Shown here: one piece after another, positions 42,188-51,445 of the stretch | Layout: the number at the start of each line of letters is the position of its first letter | Numbering within the stretch: position 1 is the first letter of the stretch | Source of the DNA: Patescibacterium sp964540895 | GTDB taxonomy: Bacteria; Patescibacteriota; Patescibacteriia; Patescibacteriales; Patescibacteriaceae | Assembly: GCA_964540895.1 (NCBI GenBank) | Contig: CAZIOP010000002.1 | Coordinates: 66,625 to 130,624, forward strand | Direction: 5' to 3' | DNA length: 64,000 nucleotides | Position numbers and translations under genes: made by a program | Notes under the pieces: generated by a model | Told to the model about the DNA's origin: nothing | The model's input: the letters and a program-made list of their open reading frames with translations, nothing else | Database searches by the model: none

Positions 42188-45100
42188 ATAGTATTTCCAG
42201 ATAACATAACTTCCTCCCCCGATAACTGCAAGAGATATTAGGATAATATATATAAGTATATTTTTCTGGTTGTCTCTTTGGTGGCTAGCAAGATCAGCAC
42301 TCATAGACAGATCGTTTGTTGTACTAGTTGGACCTTCAGGAGCATTGAGATGAATAATGTCATTTTGAGAACGTGGCATAACTCTAGGTGTTGTACCTGA
42401 TAATTCCAAAATGCCTGTGACAGTGAGTTTATCACCTATTGCAAACGCTGTGATTGATAGTTCGCTACCCTTAGATAAATATATTTCAATATCACCAGTT
42501 TGGTCAGTTAGAATAAGACGTGGACTTTTTTTACTGGTAACTTCTCCCTCAACTTTTACTAATCGTGGATATGGTGGTTTATTAATTTCTAGACTTGTAG
42601 AATTTATTATTTCACTTGTTTCCTCCTGTCCTACAATGATAATATCTTCAGCTGTATCTGTTTTAAATCTCGGGCCAGTTTCTGTTGAGCCAAGCTCACC
42701 ACTCACTTGAATTTTTTGTCCAATTACTAATTTCGGAAATAATTTTTTTGAATTGTACACTTGATATAATATATTTGAGTCTTTGACTTGAACATAAAAA
42801 TATTGAGTTCCAAATGTTCCCGGCATAGAAACAACTGTGCCAGTGAGAAAGTTAGTAGAAACTCCTAAGACAGAAGAAGCAGATACTTTTTTGTTTGATA
42901 GATTAGAGGGTTTGTTTGGAAGATTACGGCTAGGTTCAGACCAACCCCAGCCAGAAGAAAATCGAGAGTAGCTTTTATTTTCAGGAGCATCGCTGTATGA
43001 AATTGTATCAACTATTTGTCCACTTGAGTTATATATAGATATAGTATCATCAGTATTACCAAGGGTAGGTAAGTATTTTCCAGAGATTGTATAGATACCA
43101 CCTGCTTTAATTATTGTTTCTTCTAGAAAAGATCCTTTTTTACTTTTATTTCCAATTCGCCAATTTTTTAAATCGATATTTGTATCGCTATGATTAATAA
43201 TTTCAAGCCATTCCTCACCTTCATCTTTACCGCTAGGATTAGGCAATATTTCGTTTATTTCTATATCTGAAACATATTTTATTTTTGAGTTAGTGTTAGA
43301 GATATCATTTTCATCATCACTTGTGATCATAGTAGTCACAACACTCTTTTCATCTTCTACCTCTTGGTTTTGAAAAATTTTAATTTTCTTGGCCAGAGTG
43401 GAAGTTCCAAAGGAATTATTAACTGTGAGTACAACAGTGAAAGTTCCAGCTTTAGTATATGTATGTTCTGGATATAGTTCATTACTTGTAGTGTTGTCCC
43501 CAAAGTTCCAGTTGTATGATATTGTCAAACCACCTGTTTCACTATCAGAGCTATCAAATTTAATTTTTTTTCCAGTTTCTAGTTTACCTGAAAAACTAAA
43601 GGTTGCTTTAGGAGGAAGTACTTGAATGTTATTACCATTTTCAGTTGGAACGCTAGTCCACTGCCAAATCTTGTTGATACCCATGTTATTCTCATCAACT
43701 AATATCCAACTTTGACCTTCCGTTGTTTCTTTGTAGGTAATAGTTTGATAGCTAGTTTGTTTTAAGGGTTGAAATAGTTTAATACTTGTGCCATCATTGT
43801 TTAACTTAAATTTTTCTATACCTATTAATGTAATGTATTGTTTGCCTTCAATAAAAGTTCCTAGTGGAAATTCATATACATATTGTTTATCATCAATTTC
43901 CAGTCTCCAGCCATCAAGTCTGACAGTTCGTTCACCAGAATTATATAGTTCAATAAATTCTTTTTGAGTAGCTTGATCATCAATACCAACCGGATTTGGA
44001 AAAATCTCAGTAATTAATATTTCTTGACTATAGTCATAGTTGTCTTCGGTTTCTTCGGCGGCTGTTTCGACTGGTAGAGGGGTAATAATATTATTTTGAC
44101 CTTTGGTTACTGTTGAAGTAACAGCATAATCAAGACTATCATTTTCAGAAATAGTATTTTCTGAAATAAGAGCTACACTAAATGGATCACTTGTCATCGG
44201 AGCGTTATCTCTTGTATCGCCATCATCCCAAGATCCATAGCTTATTTGATTAATAATTACGCCATTTTTATTTTTAAGAACAATAATATCTCCTGTGTTA
44301 TTTAAACTTCCAGTTGGTTTTTCTATCACCACAAATTTTTGATTTCCACCAATGGTGCCAGTTAGTTTGGTTTTTGAACCAGCTCCGTCTTCAATAGTCC
44401 AATCAGTTATGTTGATATCTGATGTGAGGTTAGTAAATAGTTCTATCCACTCATCTTGTCCAGTAAGTGGGTCAGCTACGAATTCATTTATTCGAATATC
44501 ACCATAGTTAATGATAACCTCTGTTTGGCAGAGTGTTGAGCAACCGTCATTATTAGCAGTATTACCATCATCACATTGTTCTGTTTCTTCAATTATATTA
44601 TTGCCACAAATAGTAATCGGTGGAGTAATAATGGGAGGTAATTCAATTTGACATAGAGCACTGCACCCATCGTCATTAGTATTGTTTCCATCATCACACT
44701 CTTCACTAGCTTCTAAGAGATTATTACCGCAAACTGGTACGATAATTTCCAAGTGGCATTCGTTATCGCAACCATCTCCCGGATAAATATTGCCATCATC
44801 ACATGTTTCTGGTGATTCAATGAAATTATTTCCACATATATTCCAATATGAGCCGTGACTAACATGAAAGTCTAAAGCATTATTATTGCTATCTTGATTG
44901 CTAATACGTTGCAAAATTTCATTTGCTCCTGGATTTGTTGGATATGGCGATCCTTCCCAGAGTGAGTTTTGAATTGATCCCCACCCAACAGCATCAATAA
45001 TTTCCCCTGTATTCTCAGTCCCATTCCTAATAGCTATTGAATTGTCATTTGATAGTGTATGAGTTGATTGAGTGTGAGCTCCGAGTAGTAGTGAGTAGTT

Positions 45101-45424
45101 GGAGTTTGCCCACATAAAAATAGATCCTGGGTCAAGAAAATATGAGCTAACCCATGACTTAATAGTTGTGTCAGTAGTAAGTGTTTTAGTTCTTTTAACT
45201 AATCGTAGTCCGTTAAGATCAATGATCGAAGATGATTTATTGTAGATGGTAATAAAGTCTTTATCAGTTTGACCTGTACCACCAGTAATTTGTAGACGTA
45301 ATATTACTAAATCGCCAGGGCTAACTGCCTCGGCAACAAAAAAATACGACAGATAGAGAGTCGTACTTAGAAGCATACACAACACTGAACGGATAATGAT
45401 CCATCCCCCTCCTGAATGTTTCAT
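42170..45424 (-). CDS. Large surface protein with lamin-tail, DUF4215 and PKD domains
   Basis: A 1084-aa protein with a signal peptide (hydrophobic ~8-33). Domains in order: a lamin-tail domain (about 35-190), three DUF4215 cysteine repeats (CGNN-x-x-E-x-x-E-x-CDDGN...DGC...C, about 197-290), a second lamin-tail domain (about 300-420), a third (about 455-590), a PKD domain (FNWGDN-like: YNWNFGDNTTSNELYPEHTY), a fourth lamin-tail domain, an OB-like region (VKVEGEVTSKKSPRLILTDQ), and a C-terminal membrane helix (IYIILISLAVIGGGSYVIW) with a basic tail. So it is anchored outside at its C-terminus. Function is probably adhesion or surface display. It follows the isomerase gene by five bases. Confidence 0.85.
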   Translation of the reverse strand: MKHSGGGWIIIRSVLCMLLSTTLYLSYFFVAEAVSPGDLVILRLQITGGTGQTDKDFITIYNKSSSIIDLNGLRLVKRTKTLTTDTTIKSWVSSYFLDPGSIFMWANSNYSLLLGAHTQSTHTLSNDNSIAIRNGTENTGEIIDAVGWGSIQNSLWEGSPYPTNPGANEILQRISNQDSNNNALDFHVSHGSYWNICGNNFIESPETCDDGNIYPGDGCDNECHLEIIVPVCGNNLLEASEECDDGNNTNDDGCSALCQIELPPIITPPITICGNNIIEETEQCDDGNTANNDGCSTLCQTEVIINYGDIRINEFVADPLTGQDEWIELFTNLTSDINITDWTIEDGAGSKTKLTGTIGGNQKFVVIEKPTGSLNNTGDIIVLKNKNGVIINQISYGSWDDGDTRDNAPMTSDPFSVALISENTISENDSLDYAVTSTVTKGQNNIITPLPVETAAEETEDNYDYSQEILITEIFPNPVGIDDQATQKEFIELYNSGERTVRLDGWRLEIDDKQYVYEFPLGTFIEGKQYITLIGIEKFKLNNDGTSIKLFQPLKQTSYQTITYKETTEGQSWILVDENNMGINKIWQWTSVPTENGNNIQVLPPKATFSFSGKLETGKKIKFDSSDSETGGLTISYNWNFGDNTTSNELYPEHTYTKAGTFTVVLTVNNSFGTSTLAKKIKIFQNQEVEDEKSVVTTMITSDDENDISNTNSKIKYVSDIEINEILPNPSGKDEGEEWLEIINHSDTNIDLKNWRIGNKSKKGSFLEETIIKAGGIYTISGKYLPTLGNTDDTISIYNSSGQIVDTISYSDAPENKSYSRFSSGWGWSEPSRNLPNKPSNLSNKKVSASSVLGVSTNFLTGTVVSMPGTFGTQYFYVQVKDSNILYQVYNSKKLFPKLVIGQKIQVSGELGSTETGPRFKTDTAEDIIIVGQEETSEIINSTSLEINKPPYPRLVKVEGEVTSKKSPRLILTDQTGDIEIYLSKGSELSITAFAIGDKLTVTGILELSGTTPRVMPRSQNDIIHLNAPEGPTSTTNDLSMSADLASHQRDNQKNILIYIILISLAVIGGGSYVIWKYYKKNTP

Positions 45425-45429
45425 ATAAT

Positions 45430-46485
45430 TTATTTAGTTAGTAGTTTGTCTTTGAACCAATCAACCCACGGCACTGTTAATGGGTTAACCCGGTTCTGGA
45501 GGGAGAGGTAATATGTGAGCCAAGAATTAAATTGCAAGAGATCAAAACTTTGAGCCAGAGGACTTTTACCAACCGCCATATATGAATGAACTTGTATACC
45601 TTGTCGTCTCATTACTTCTTTGGATAATTCTAAACGTTTGGTAATTTTTGTGTTATAGAGATTTGATTCAAAGAATAGAGTCGTTAAGCGCTTACGGTTA
45701 CTACTTGGTTTACTTAATCCTTCTAAGGCAAAGTGATTCATGTCTGAGAGAACTAAGTAGGATGCAAAGTTTTTTCCAGTTTCACACCATTGGTTACGAG
45801 CTGTTCGTAAATTACCTTCGAATATTTGTCCACCAATTAATATGGTTTCATGACCAGCTATTTTTTTTGCTAACATGTGAGCCTCGTTATTTTTTTTGCT
45901 CAACACAGTATTTTTTCGTTTAAGTTGAGATAAAATATTTTTTACTTCTTGATCTTTAATAGAAATCAATCCCAGTTTTTTGAAAATTAAAAGTAGACTG
46001 ACCACCCCATAACCTAAGCCTAGTCGTGGTTGACCAGAAGGATTGGCTTTAGTTGAAAAGAAATAATGAGAGACTTTATCTTGTAGAGCAATATTACGAA
46101 GCTGATTTTCATTGTTAGAGGTAACAACGAGTATGGTAGCACCGCGACGTTTTGCAATTTTATACGCAGCTAGAGGTTCTTCAGTAGTTCCGGAATATGA
46201 TGACACAATATATAATGTATTTTTTCCAACATAGGCGGGGACATCATAACCTGGCTCAATTAACAGAGGAATTTTCAATTGTTCTTTAAAAATAGCTTGC
46301 ACTATGTACCCGCCTAAATTTGATCCCCCCATACCATTAATAACAATGGTATCAATATTTTTTTTTGAGAAGTTAACAACAAGATTTTTGCTATCATGTA
46401 AGACTGAACGGATTTGTTCAGGTAAATGTTGTAACGAATCTATTAAGGGTTGTGAAGATGGTGATCGTTTAAGAGCTAAGAACAT
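45430..46485 (-). CDS. Bifunctional phosphoglucose/phosphomannose isomerase
   Basis: A 351-aa SIS-domain protein. NGMGGSNLGGYIVQAIF and SSYSGTTEEPLAAYK are the two sugar-phosphate binding loops of the bifunctional PGI/PMI family, and the C-terminal PSSNRKRLTTLFF and QSFDLLQFNSWLTYYL match it too. It interconverts glucose-6-P or mannose-6-P with fructose-6-P, linking glycolysis to sugar nucleotide making. Family length is normal. It is the first gene of a unit with the LTD surface protein. Confidence 0.88.
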   Translation of the reverse strand: MFLALKRSPSSQPLIDSLQHLPEQIRSVLHDSKNLVVNFSKKNIDTIVINGMGGSNLGGYIVQAIFKEQLKIPLLIEPGYDVPAYVGKNTLYIVSSYSGTTEEPLAAYKIAKRRGATILVVTSNNENQLRNIALQDKVSHYFFSTKANPSGQPRLGLGYGVVSLLLIFKKLGLISIKDQEVKNILSQLKRKNTVLSKKNNEAHMLAKKIAGHETILIGGQIFEGNLRTARNQWCETGKNFASYLVLSDMNHFALEGLSKPSSNRKRLTTLFFESNLYNTKITKRLELSKEVMRRQGIQVHSYMAVGKSPLAQSFDLLQFNSWLTYYLSLQNRVNPLTVPWVDWFKDKLLTK

Positions 46486-46593
46486 AGTAAGACTGATTAT
46501 AGCTTACAAAAAAGTCTGAGGCAATATCTAAAAATCTTTGGATTTCATGTTAGAAAAGTTTTGGTTATAGATTTATATATCATAATAATAAAA

Positions 46594-46628
46594 AATCCTT
46601 ATGAGTAGTATATTTACTTATAAGGATT
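46594..46628 (-). terminator. Terminator of the 46627-47073 gene
   Basis: AATCCTTAT / ATAAGGATT stem with T-run on the minus strand. Confidence 0.75.
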
Positions 46629-47073
46629 AAATTTTTTTATAGATATCTAACAATATTTCTACGTTATTATAATAAATAACCCCTTTTTTTCGACTGAATC
46701 TGATTTCTCCACTTTTAATAATATAGTTTTCTTTATATAAGCCCGGTATTATTTTAGTAATATACGGAGAAACAAGAATCTCACAACTATCTTTATACAT
46801 AGTTTTTTCATAACTGATAATTGTATATATATTTTGGAAAATAAAGGCAATCCAATTTTTTTTATCTGGGCGTTCTTCACGGATTATTGAGTCAATTAGT
46901 ATACTAAGATTTGTATCAATATACTGTGTCCCAAAATATTTTTCGTGAGGTCCGTTAGGATTATTTTGTGATTTATGGGTCACAGAATAAAGATTAATAT
47001 AGAATATTTCTTTTTTCTGAGCAACTGTTGTGGAGATGGTGCATAATAAGAAAAATAATGCTATTTTTTTCAT
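46627..47073 (-). CDS. Secreted hypothetical protein
   Basis: A 148-aa protein with a clean Sec signal peptide (KKIALFFLLCTISTTVAQ, cleavage after A-Q region), a style very common in Bacteroidetes. The mature protein is beta-rich (EIFYINLYSVTHKSQ, EILVSPYITKIIPG) and has no recognised domain. AAGGAG precedes the ATG, with a TTGACA-17-TAAACT promoter upstream, so expression signals are strong. It stands alone. Possible gain from another phylum, based on style only. Confidence 0.65.
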   Translation of the reverse strand: MKKIALFFLLCTISTTVAQKKEIFYINLYSVTHKSQNNPNGPHEKYFGTQYIDTNLSILIDSIIREERPDKKNWIAFIFQNIYTIISYEKTMYKDSCEILVSPYITKIIPGLYKENYIIKSGEIRFSRKKGVIYYNNVEILLDIYKKI

Positions 47074-47181
47074 CTTGACTCTCCTTTTTAGTATTACATT
47101 TTTAAATTTTTCTTTAGTTTAGTTATTAATTAGTTTTTTGTCAATAGTGTAGAGAGGGCAATCTTAGTGTATAGTATGTTT

Positions 47182-48213
47182 ATGATTATCTTTCTCTACG
47201 GCCCCGATGATTTTCGGGCTTTCCAAAAGATCAATGAATTACGAGAGAAATTTGCCAAAGAAATTGATCCAACTGGGTCAAGTAGTGTTTCTATTGATGG
47301 AGCTAAAACTACCCTCAAGGAAATACATGATATATATCGTCCAGCCTCTTTGTTTACGAAGAAACGTTTTATTTCTATGCGAGGTATTATGGATAATAAG
47401 CGGAAGGAGATTATTGATGAGTTAGAAGAATTTTTACATCAAGAAAAAGATAATGAAAATATATTAGTAATATATGAAGAGAAATTTATTGAGAAGAAAA
47501 TTGCTGGAAAAAATTTAATCATGAAACCAGGTCCTGATGACAAACCAGCTCCGCTTAACAAGTCAGAAAAGAAATTATTTGATCGTTTAACTAAAAGTCA
47601 GTTTGTACAGTTTTTTGGAGCATTAACACCAATTGAACTTCAGAAGACATTAGCTGCGTTAGCAAAGCAAAATGGAGCTTCATTAACAGTTCCTGCAGCA
47701 CAATTATTATTACGACTAATAGGCACAGATTTATGGGCACTCTCACAAGAAGTGGCAAAATTGTCTGCCTATGTATTAGGACGATCCGAAAGCAATGAAT
47801 CAACAATTAGTGAGAAAGATGTTCAAGTGATGGTAAGCCAATCAGTGACTGATAGTATTTTTGCGTTAACTGATGCCTTAGGTAATCGTCAAACCGGCTT
47901 GGCAGTGAAGTTACTGCATGAACAATTAGAGAGTGGAGCACACCCTCATTACGTGTTAACAATGATTCTCTGGCAATTTAAAACTCTAGTTTCAGTTCGC
48001 CAAAGTTTAGATAGCGGTCAGCCAGTTAAAGATTTAGCTAAGTCACTTGGACTTCATCCCTATGTATTAGAAAAAAGTATTAATCAAGTTCGTAAATTTA
48101 ATGTTTCTGTTCTAACCACCGCTATTAACAAATTTGTAGAATTGGATTATAAATCAAAGAGTGGCCAAGGCAAGATTGAAGAATTGTTACCAGTAGTAGT
48201 AGCTAGTATATAA
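47182..48213 (+). CDS. holA: DNA polymerase III delta subunit
   Basis: A 343-aa protein of the clamp-loader delta family: IIFLYGPDDFRAFQKINEL at the start (the GxD-type P-loop remnant), RPASLFTKKRFISMRGI, the domain II helices (LLRLIGTDLWALSQEVAKLSAYV) and the domain III part (GAHPHYVLTMILWQFKTL). Delta opens the beta clamp. I chose the ATG at 47182; GTG 47167 and ATG 47176 are alternatives. It is followed by the amidotransferase gene after 4 bases. Confidence 0.9.
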   Translation: MIIFLYGPDDFRAFQKINELREKFAKEIDPTGSSSVSIDGAKTTLKEIHDIYRPASLFTKKRFISMRGIMDNKRKEIIDELEEFLHQEKDNENILVIYEEKFIEKKIAGKNLIMKPGPDDKPAPLNKSEKKLFDRLTKSQFVQFFGALTPIELQKTLAALAKQNGASLTVPAAQLLLRLIGTDLWALSQEVAKLSAYVLGRSESNESTISEKDVQVMVSQSVTDSIFALTDALGNRQTGLAVKLLHEQLESGAHPHYVLTMILWQFKTLVSVRQSLDSGQPVKDLAKSLGLHPYVLEKSINQVRKFNVSVLTTAINKFVELDYKSKSGQGKIEELLPVVVASI

Positions 48214-48217
48214 ATAT

Positions 48218-48781
48218 ATGAAAACGTTAATTATTGATAATCACACAAAATATCGAGCCGAATTAAGAGATTCCTTGCCGGGTTCGATTGAAGTAATTCG
48301 ACGAGAAGATGTAAGCCCAATGATAACTCTTGAGAATTATGATTTATTAGTCTTATCTGGTGGTCATGGCGTCTCTTCTGTATCTCATCATCCAATTGAA
48401 TATGCATTGGAGATGCAATTTGTCAGAGAAGCAAAAATTCCAATTTTAGGAATTTGTTTAGGTTCAGAAATTATTACCTATGCCTTAGGTGGAGAATTAA
48501 AGTCGTTTGAACGATTACATCAAGGTGGAGTAGAGATAACAATCACGGATCATGAGTTACTTAAAAAATTAAATTCTGAGAAAATTACTGTTTATGAATA
48601 TCACCAATGGGGGACTAGTGTGTTGCCGCCTAACACAGTTGCTTGTGCTCATTCTGATCATGGTCCAGAGATAATTAAGCATACTAATAAATTAATCATT
48701 GCTATACAATTTCATCCCGAAGTAAGTCAGATACCGCAACTCTTTGATTGGATATTAGAAAGTTTCAAGATTAAAAAATAA
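48218..48781 (+). CDS. Class I glutamine amidotransferase-like protein
   Basis: A 187-aa single GATase1 domain. The nucleophile elbow is GICLGSEII (Cys near 76), and the histidine of the triad is in QFHPEVSQ; YDLLVLSGGHGV is the early oxyanion region. It should release ammonia from glutamine, but no synthetase domain is attached, so the acceptor is unknown; it resembles free GuaA-type or PabA-type domains. It follows holA by four bases in the same transcript. Confidence 0.85.
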   Translation: MKTLIIDNHTKYRAELRDSLPGSIEVIRREDVSPMITLENYDLLVLSGGHGVSSVSHHPIEYALEMQFVREAKIPILGICLGSEIITYALGGELKSFERLHQGGVEITITDHELLKKLNSEKITVYEYHQWGTSVLPPNTVACAHSDHGPEIIKHTNKLIIAIQFHPEVSQIPQLFDWILESFKIKK

Positions 48782-48800
48782 GGGTCTGGCCCTTATTTTT
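48775..48800. terminator. Bidirectional terminator
   Basis: AATAAGGG / CCCTTATT with A- and T-runs, between the convergent amidotransferase and rpsT genes. Confidence 0.9.
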
Positions 48801-49068
48801 TTACTGCCTTACTCATGGCATTTAATTTCTTGTGAAGTCGAGATTTTTTTCGGTCTCGTGTGTTCTTTTTGATAAGTCCGGTCTTGGCAGCTTTATCAAT
48901 GGCGATCATAGTTTCCTTTAAAAGATCTTTGGCACTGTCTTCGCCAGCTGAAATAGCTTTCTTAGTTTTTTTGGTCAAAAGGTTAATCTTGTCTTTGACT
49001 TTTGCATTCTTAACCGCTCGTTTGATACTCTTTCGGAGTTCTTTAGCAGCTGATTTTTTATTAGGCAT
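48793..49068 (-). CDS. rpsT: 30S ribosomal protein S20
   Basis: A 91-aa, highly basic protein of normal S20 length: MPNKKSAAKELRKSIKRA at the start, LKETMIAIDKAAKTGLIKKN in the middle, and SRLHKKLNAM at the end match the family. It binds 16S rRNA helices early in assembly. Monocistronic. Confidence 0.96.
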   Translation of the reverse strand: MPNKKSAAKELRKSIKRAVKNAKVKDKINLLTKKTKKAISAGEDSAKDLLKETMIAIDKAAKTGLIKKNTRDRKKSRLHKKLNAMSKAVKK

Positions 49069-49184
49069 ACCTGAATAAGTTATTAATAATATGAGACAAT
49101 ATTAGCATTGTTAGCTAAAAAAGTAAAGGCGAGAATTGACAGTCTTTGATTTATAGAGTATAAAGGAGAAGCTATAAAAAATCT

Positions 49185-49400
49185 ATGGAACCACTAGCCC
49201 AAGAAATCTTTGAATTAGTAATGGTGAAACTGCGTGAGCAGGCGGCTTATACCCGTGATGCCTATAAGCAACTTGTTGAGGAAACAATTGATTATTTTAA
49301 TGAACGAGGCAAGATTGATGAAGATGAGAATGTGGCTTTTATTGAAGATCAATTAATGAATATGTGGGAGCAGGTTGAGACTGAGTTAGGGGAGGAATAA
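49185..49400 (+). CDS. Small acidic hypothetical protein
   Basis: A 71-aa all-helical, strongly acidic protein (EIFELVMVKLREQAAYT, EETIDYFNERGKIDEDEN, QLMNMWEQVETELGEE). No recognised domain. It is divergent from rpsT and ends at a strong bidirectional terminator. The composition suggests a small regulator or an anti-nucleic-acid mimic, but nothing more can be said. Confidence 0.65.
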   Translation: MEPLAQEIFELVMVKLREQAAYTRDAYKQLVEETIDYFNERGKIDEDENVAFIEDQLMNMWEQVETELGEE

Positions 49401-49415
49401 TTCTAACGTAGATAA

Positions 49416-49445
49416 TAAAAAAAGCTGGGTAACCAGCTTTTTTTA
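49416..49445. terminator. Bidirectional terminator
   Basis: AAAGCTGG / CCAGCTTT with a four-base loop, A-run and T-run; separates convergent genes. Confidence 0.93.
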
Positions 49446-49457
49446 TTTTGATTAATA

Positions 49458-51269
49458 TTATTTAATTCCCAATTCTTTCTTTCGGGCTTGAGCTTTATCA
49501 AGGGTAGTCTTTCTGATTCTAATATTTAATGGGGTAACTTCTACTAGTTCGTCATCTCCAATGTATTCAAGTGACTCTTCTAGGTCCATGGTTTTTGGTG
49601 CTTTAAAGTGCTCACTAACACCTTCGCCTTTGGAACGCATATTTGAAAGTTGTTTAGCTTTGCAGATGTTTACTTCAATATCTTCACCACGAGAGTTCTG
49701 GCCAATAACTTGTCCTTTGTAGACTGGAATACCAGGTCCAAAGAATAATGTACCTCGACCCTGAACGTTTAATAGTCCATATAAGTTAGAAGTACCAGTT
49801 TCAAAAGCAACGAGTGAACCACGATCACGTTCTGGCCAACTGGCACTATCTTCTCGGTAATCAAGGAAGCTGGCGTTAATTAACCCAAGACCGCGGGTGT
49901 CAGAAAGAAACTCTGAGCGATAGCCAAATAAGCCACGTGTTGGCATAACAAATTCCAAAAATACGGTACCACCTTCTTTACGCATATCTTTCATTTCAGC
50001 ATGACGGCTACCAAGTTTTTGAATGACTGAACCTGACCACTCTTCTGGCACTTCAATAAAGACTTGTTCAAATGGAACCTGAGTACGGCCTTCAACTTTT
50101 TTGACAATAACTTGAGGACGAGAAACTTGAAATTCAAAACCCTCACGTCGCAAGCGTTCAATTAAAATGGCTAAGTGTAATTCACCTCGTCCAGATACCA
50201 TCCAACCGCCAGAAGAATGATCTTCAACTCGTAACGCCATATCATTTTCTAACTCATTCATTAATCGTTCACGGATTTGCCGTGAGGTAGAAAACTTACC
50301 TTCTTTGCCAGCAAAGGGAGAATCATTAACAGTGAAGACCATCTGCACAGTTGGTTCTTCAATTGTTAAGACAGGCAGAGCAACTGGTGAAGCAGGATCA
50401 GCAATTGTTTCACCAATGTTAATGTCAGCAATACCGGAAATAGCAATGATGTCACCAACGTTAGCCGTGTCTGTATCAATACGTTCTAATCCTTGATACG
50501 TCATGAGTGATACCAAGCGGTGATTAGATGTTGTACCATCATGCTTAATACGAGTAATTTGTTGTCCCATTTTAATAGCCCCGTTAAAAAGAATACCGGT
50601 AGCAAGACGGCCTTTAAATGAATCACCAGAAATTGTTGTTACTAACATCTGTAATGGTTTGCTTGCATCACCAACTGGTTCTGGAATATGTTTAAGTATC
50701 ATATCAAAAACTGGAGTAATATCTTTCATTTCACTTAAGTTATCAGATTCACCTGCCAACCCGTTTTTAGCTGAAGCGTAGACAATTGGAAAATCAATAA
50801 TTTCATCACTGGCTCCGAGTTCAACAAATAAATCAAATGTTTTGTTCAACGCAAAATCAGTTCGAGCTCCTGGTTTATCAATTTTGTTAACTACCACAAT
50901 AACACGTAAACCTAAAGCTAAGGCTTTCTTTAATACAAAGCGAGTTTGTGGCATTGGGCCTTCTTTGGCGTCTATTAGTAATAGACAACCATCAGCCATT
51001 TTCAAAACACGCTCTACCTCACCACCAAAGTCAGCGTGACCAGGTGTATCAATAATATTAATTTTTGTTCCCTTGTAAACTACAGAAGCATTTTTAGAAA
51101 AAATAGTAATTCCACGTTCACGCTCTAGTTCATTAGAGTCCATGATTAGGGTTGAATCAGCTGTTTCTTTATTTAGTCTAGTTTCTGATTGTTTAAGCAA
51201 CGCATCAACCAAGGTTGTTTTACCGTGGTCAACGTGAGCGATAATAGCGATGTTTCGGAGGTTTTTCAT
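49458..51269 (-). CDS. typA: Ribosome-associated GTPase TypA/BipA
   Basis: A 603-aa translational GTPase of normal TypA length: G1 AHVDHGKTT, G2/G3 RGITIFSKNASV and DTPGHADFGGEVERVL, G4 NKIDKPGA, then EF-G-like domains II, III and V and the TypA C-terminal domain (RGTLFFGPGIPVYKGQVIGQ). It acts in ribosome assembly and stress growth. I chose the ATG at 51269 (MKNLRNIAII). A terminator hairpin ends 2-3 bases before this ATG (separate entry). Confidence 0.97.
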   Translation of the reverse strand: MKNLRNIAIIAHVDHGKTTLVDALLKQSETRLNKETADSTLIMDSNELERERGITIFSKNASVVYKGTKINIIDTPGHADFGGEVERVLKMADGCLLLIDAKEGPMPQTRFVLKKALALGLRVIVVVNKIDKPGARTDFALNKTFDLFVELGASDEIIDFPIVYASAKNGLAGESDNLSEMKDITPVFDMILKHIPEPVGDASKPLQMLVTTISGDSFKGRLATGILFNGAIKMGQQITRIKHDGTTSNHRLVSLMTYQGLERIDTDTANVGDIIAISGIADINIGETIADPASPVALPVLTIEEPTVQMVFTVNDSPFAGKEGKFSTSRQIRERLMNELENDMALRVEDHSSGGWMVSGRGELHLAILIERLRREGFEFQVSRPQVIVKKVEGRTQVPFEQVFIEVPEEWSGSVIQKLGSRHAEMKDMRKEGGTVFLEFVMPTRGLFGYRSEFLSDTRGLGLINASFLDYREDSASWPERDRGSLVAFETGTSNLYGLLNVQGRGTLFFGPGIPVYKGQVIGQNSRGEDIEVNICKAKQLSNMRSKGEGVSEHFKAPKTMDLEESLEYIGDDELVEVTPLNIRIRKTTLDKAQARKKELGIK

Positions 51270-51294
51270 ATAAAAAAGCTGCCAATCAGGCAGC
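51270..51294 (-). promoter_or_regulatory. Terminator-like hairpin abutting the typA start codon
   Basis: On the minus strand GCTGCC (51294-51289), loop TGATT, GGCAGC (51283-51278), then T6 and TAT directly before ATG 51269. It is a complete intrinsic terminator inside the leader of about 50 bases. With the promoter just upstream there is no other gene for it to end, so it should control typA by attenuation or mask the start. Confidence 0.7.
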
Positions 51295-51319
51295 ACATAA
51301 TCGTAAAGCCAATACAATA

Positions 51320-51348
51320 TTTATAGCAAATACCAAGAGATTTGTCAA
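51320..51348 (-). promoter_or_regulatory. typA promoter
   Basis: Minus strand TTGACA (51348-51343), spacer 17, TATAAA (51325-51320). Confidence 0.8.
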
Positions 51349-51445
51349 AGATTAGCTTAATATATCTTGACTTTTATAGAATTACTTGGTTTAATTGGGA
51401 AACAAAAAATTCATTAATTCTGTTAATTAAAAAGGAGAAGGGAAA

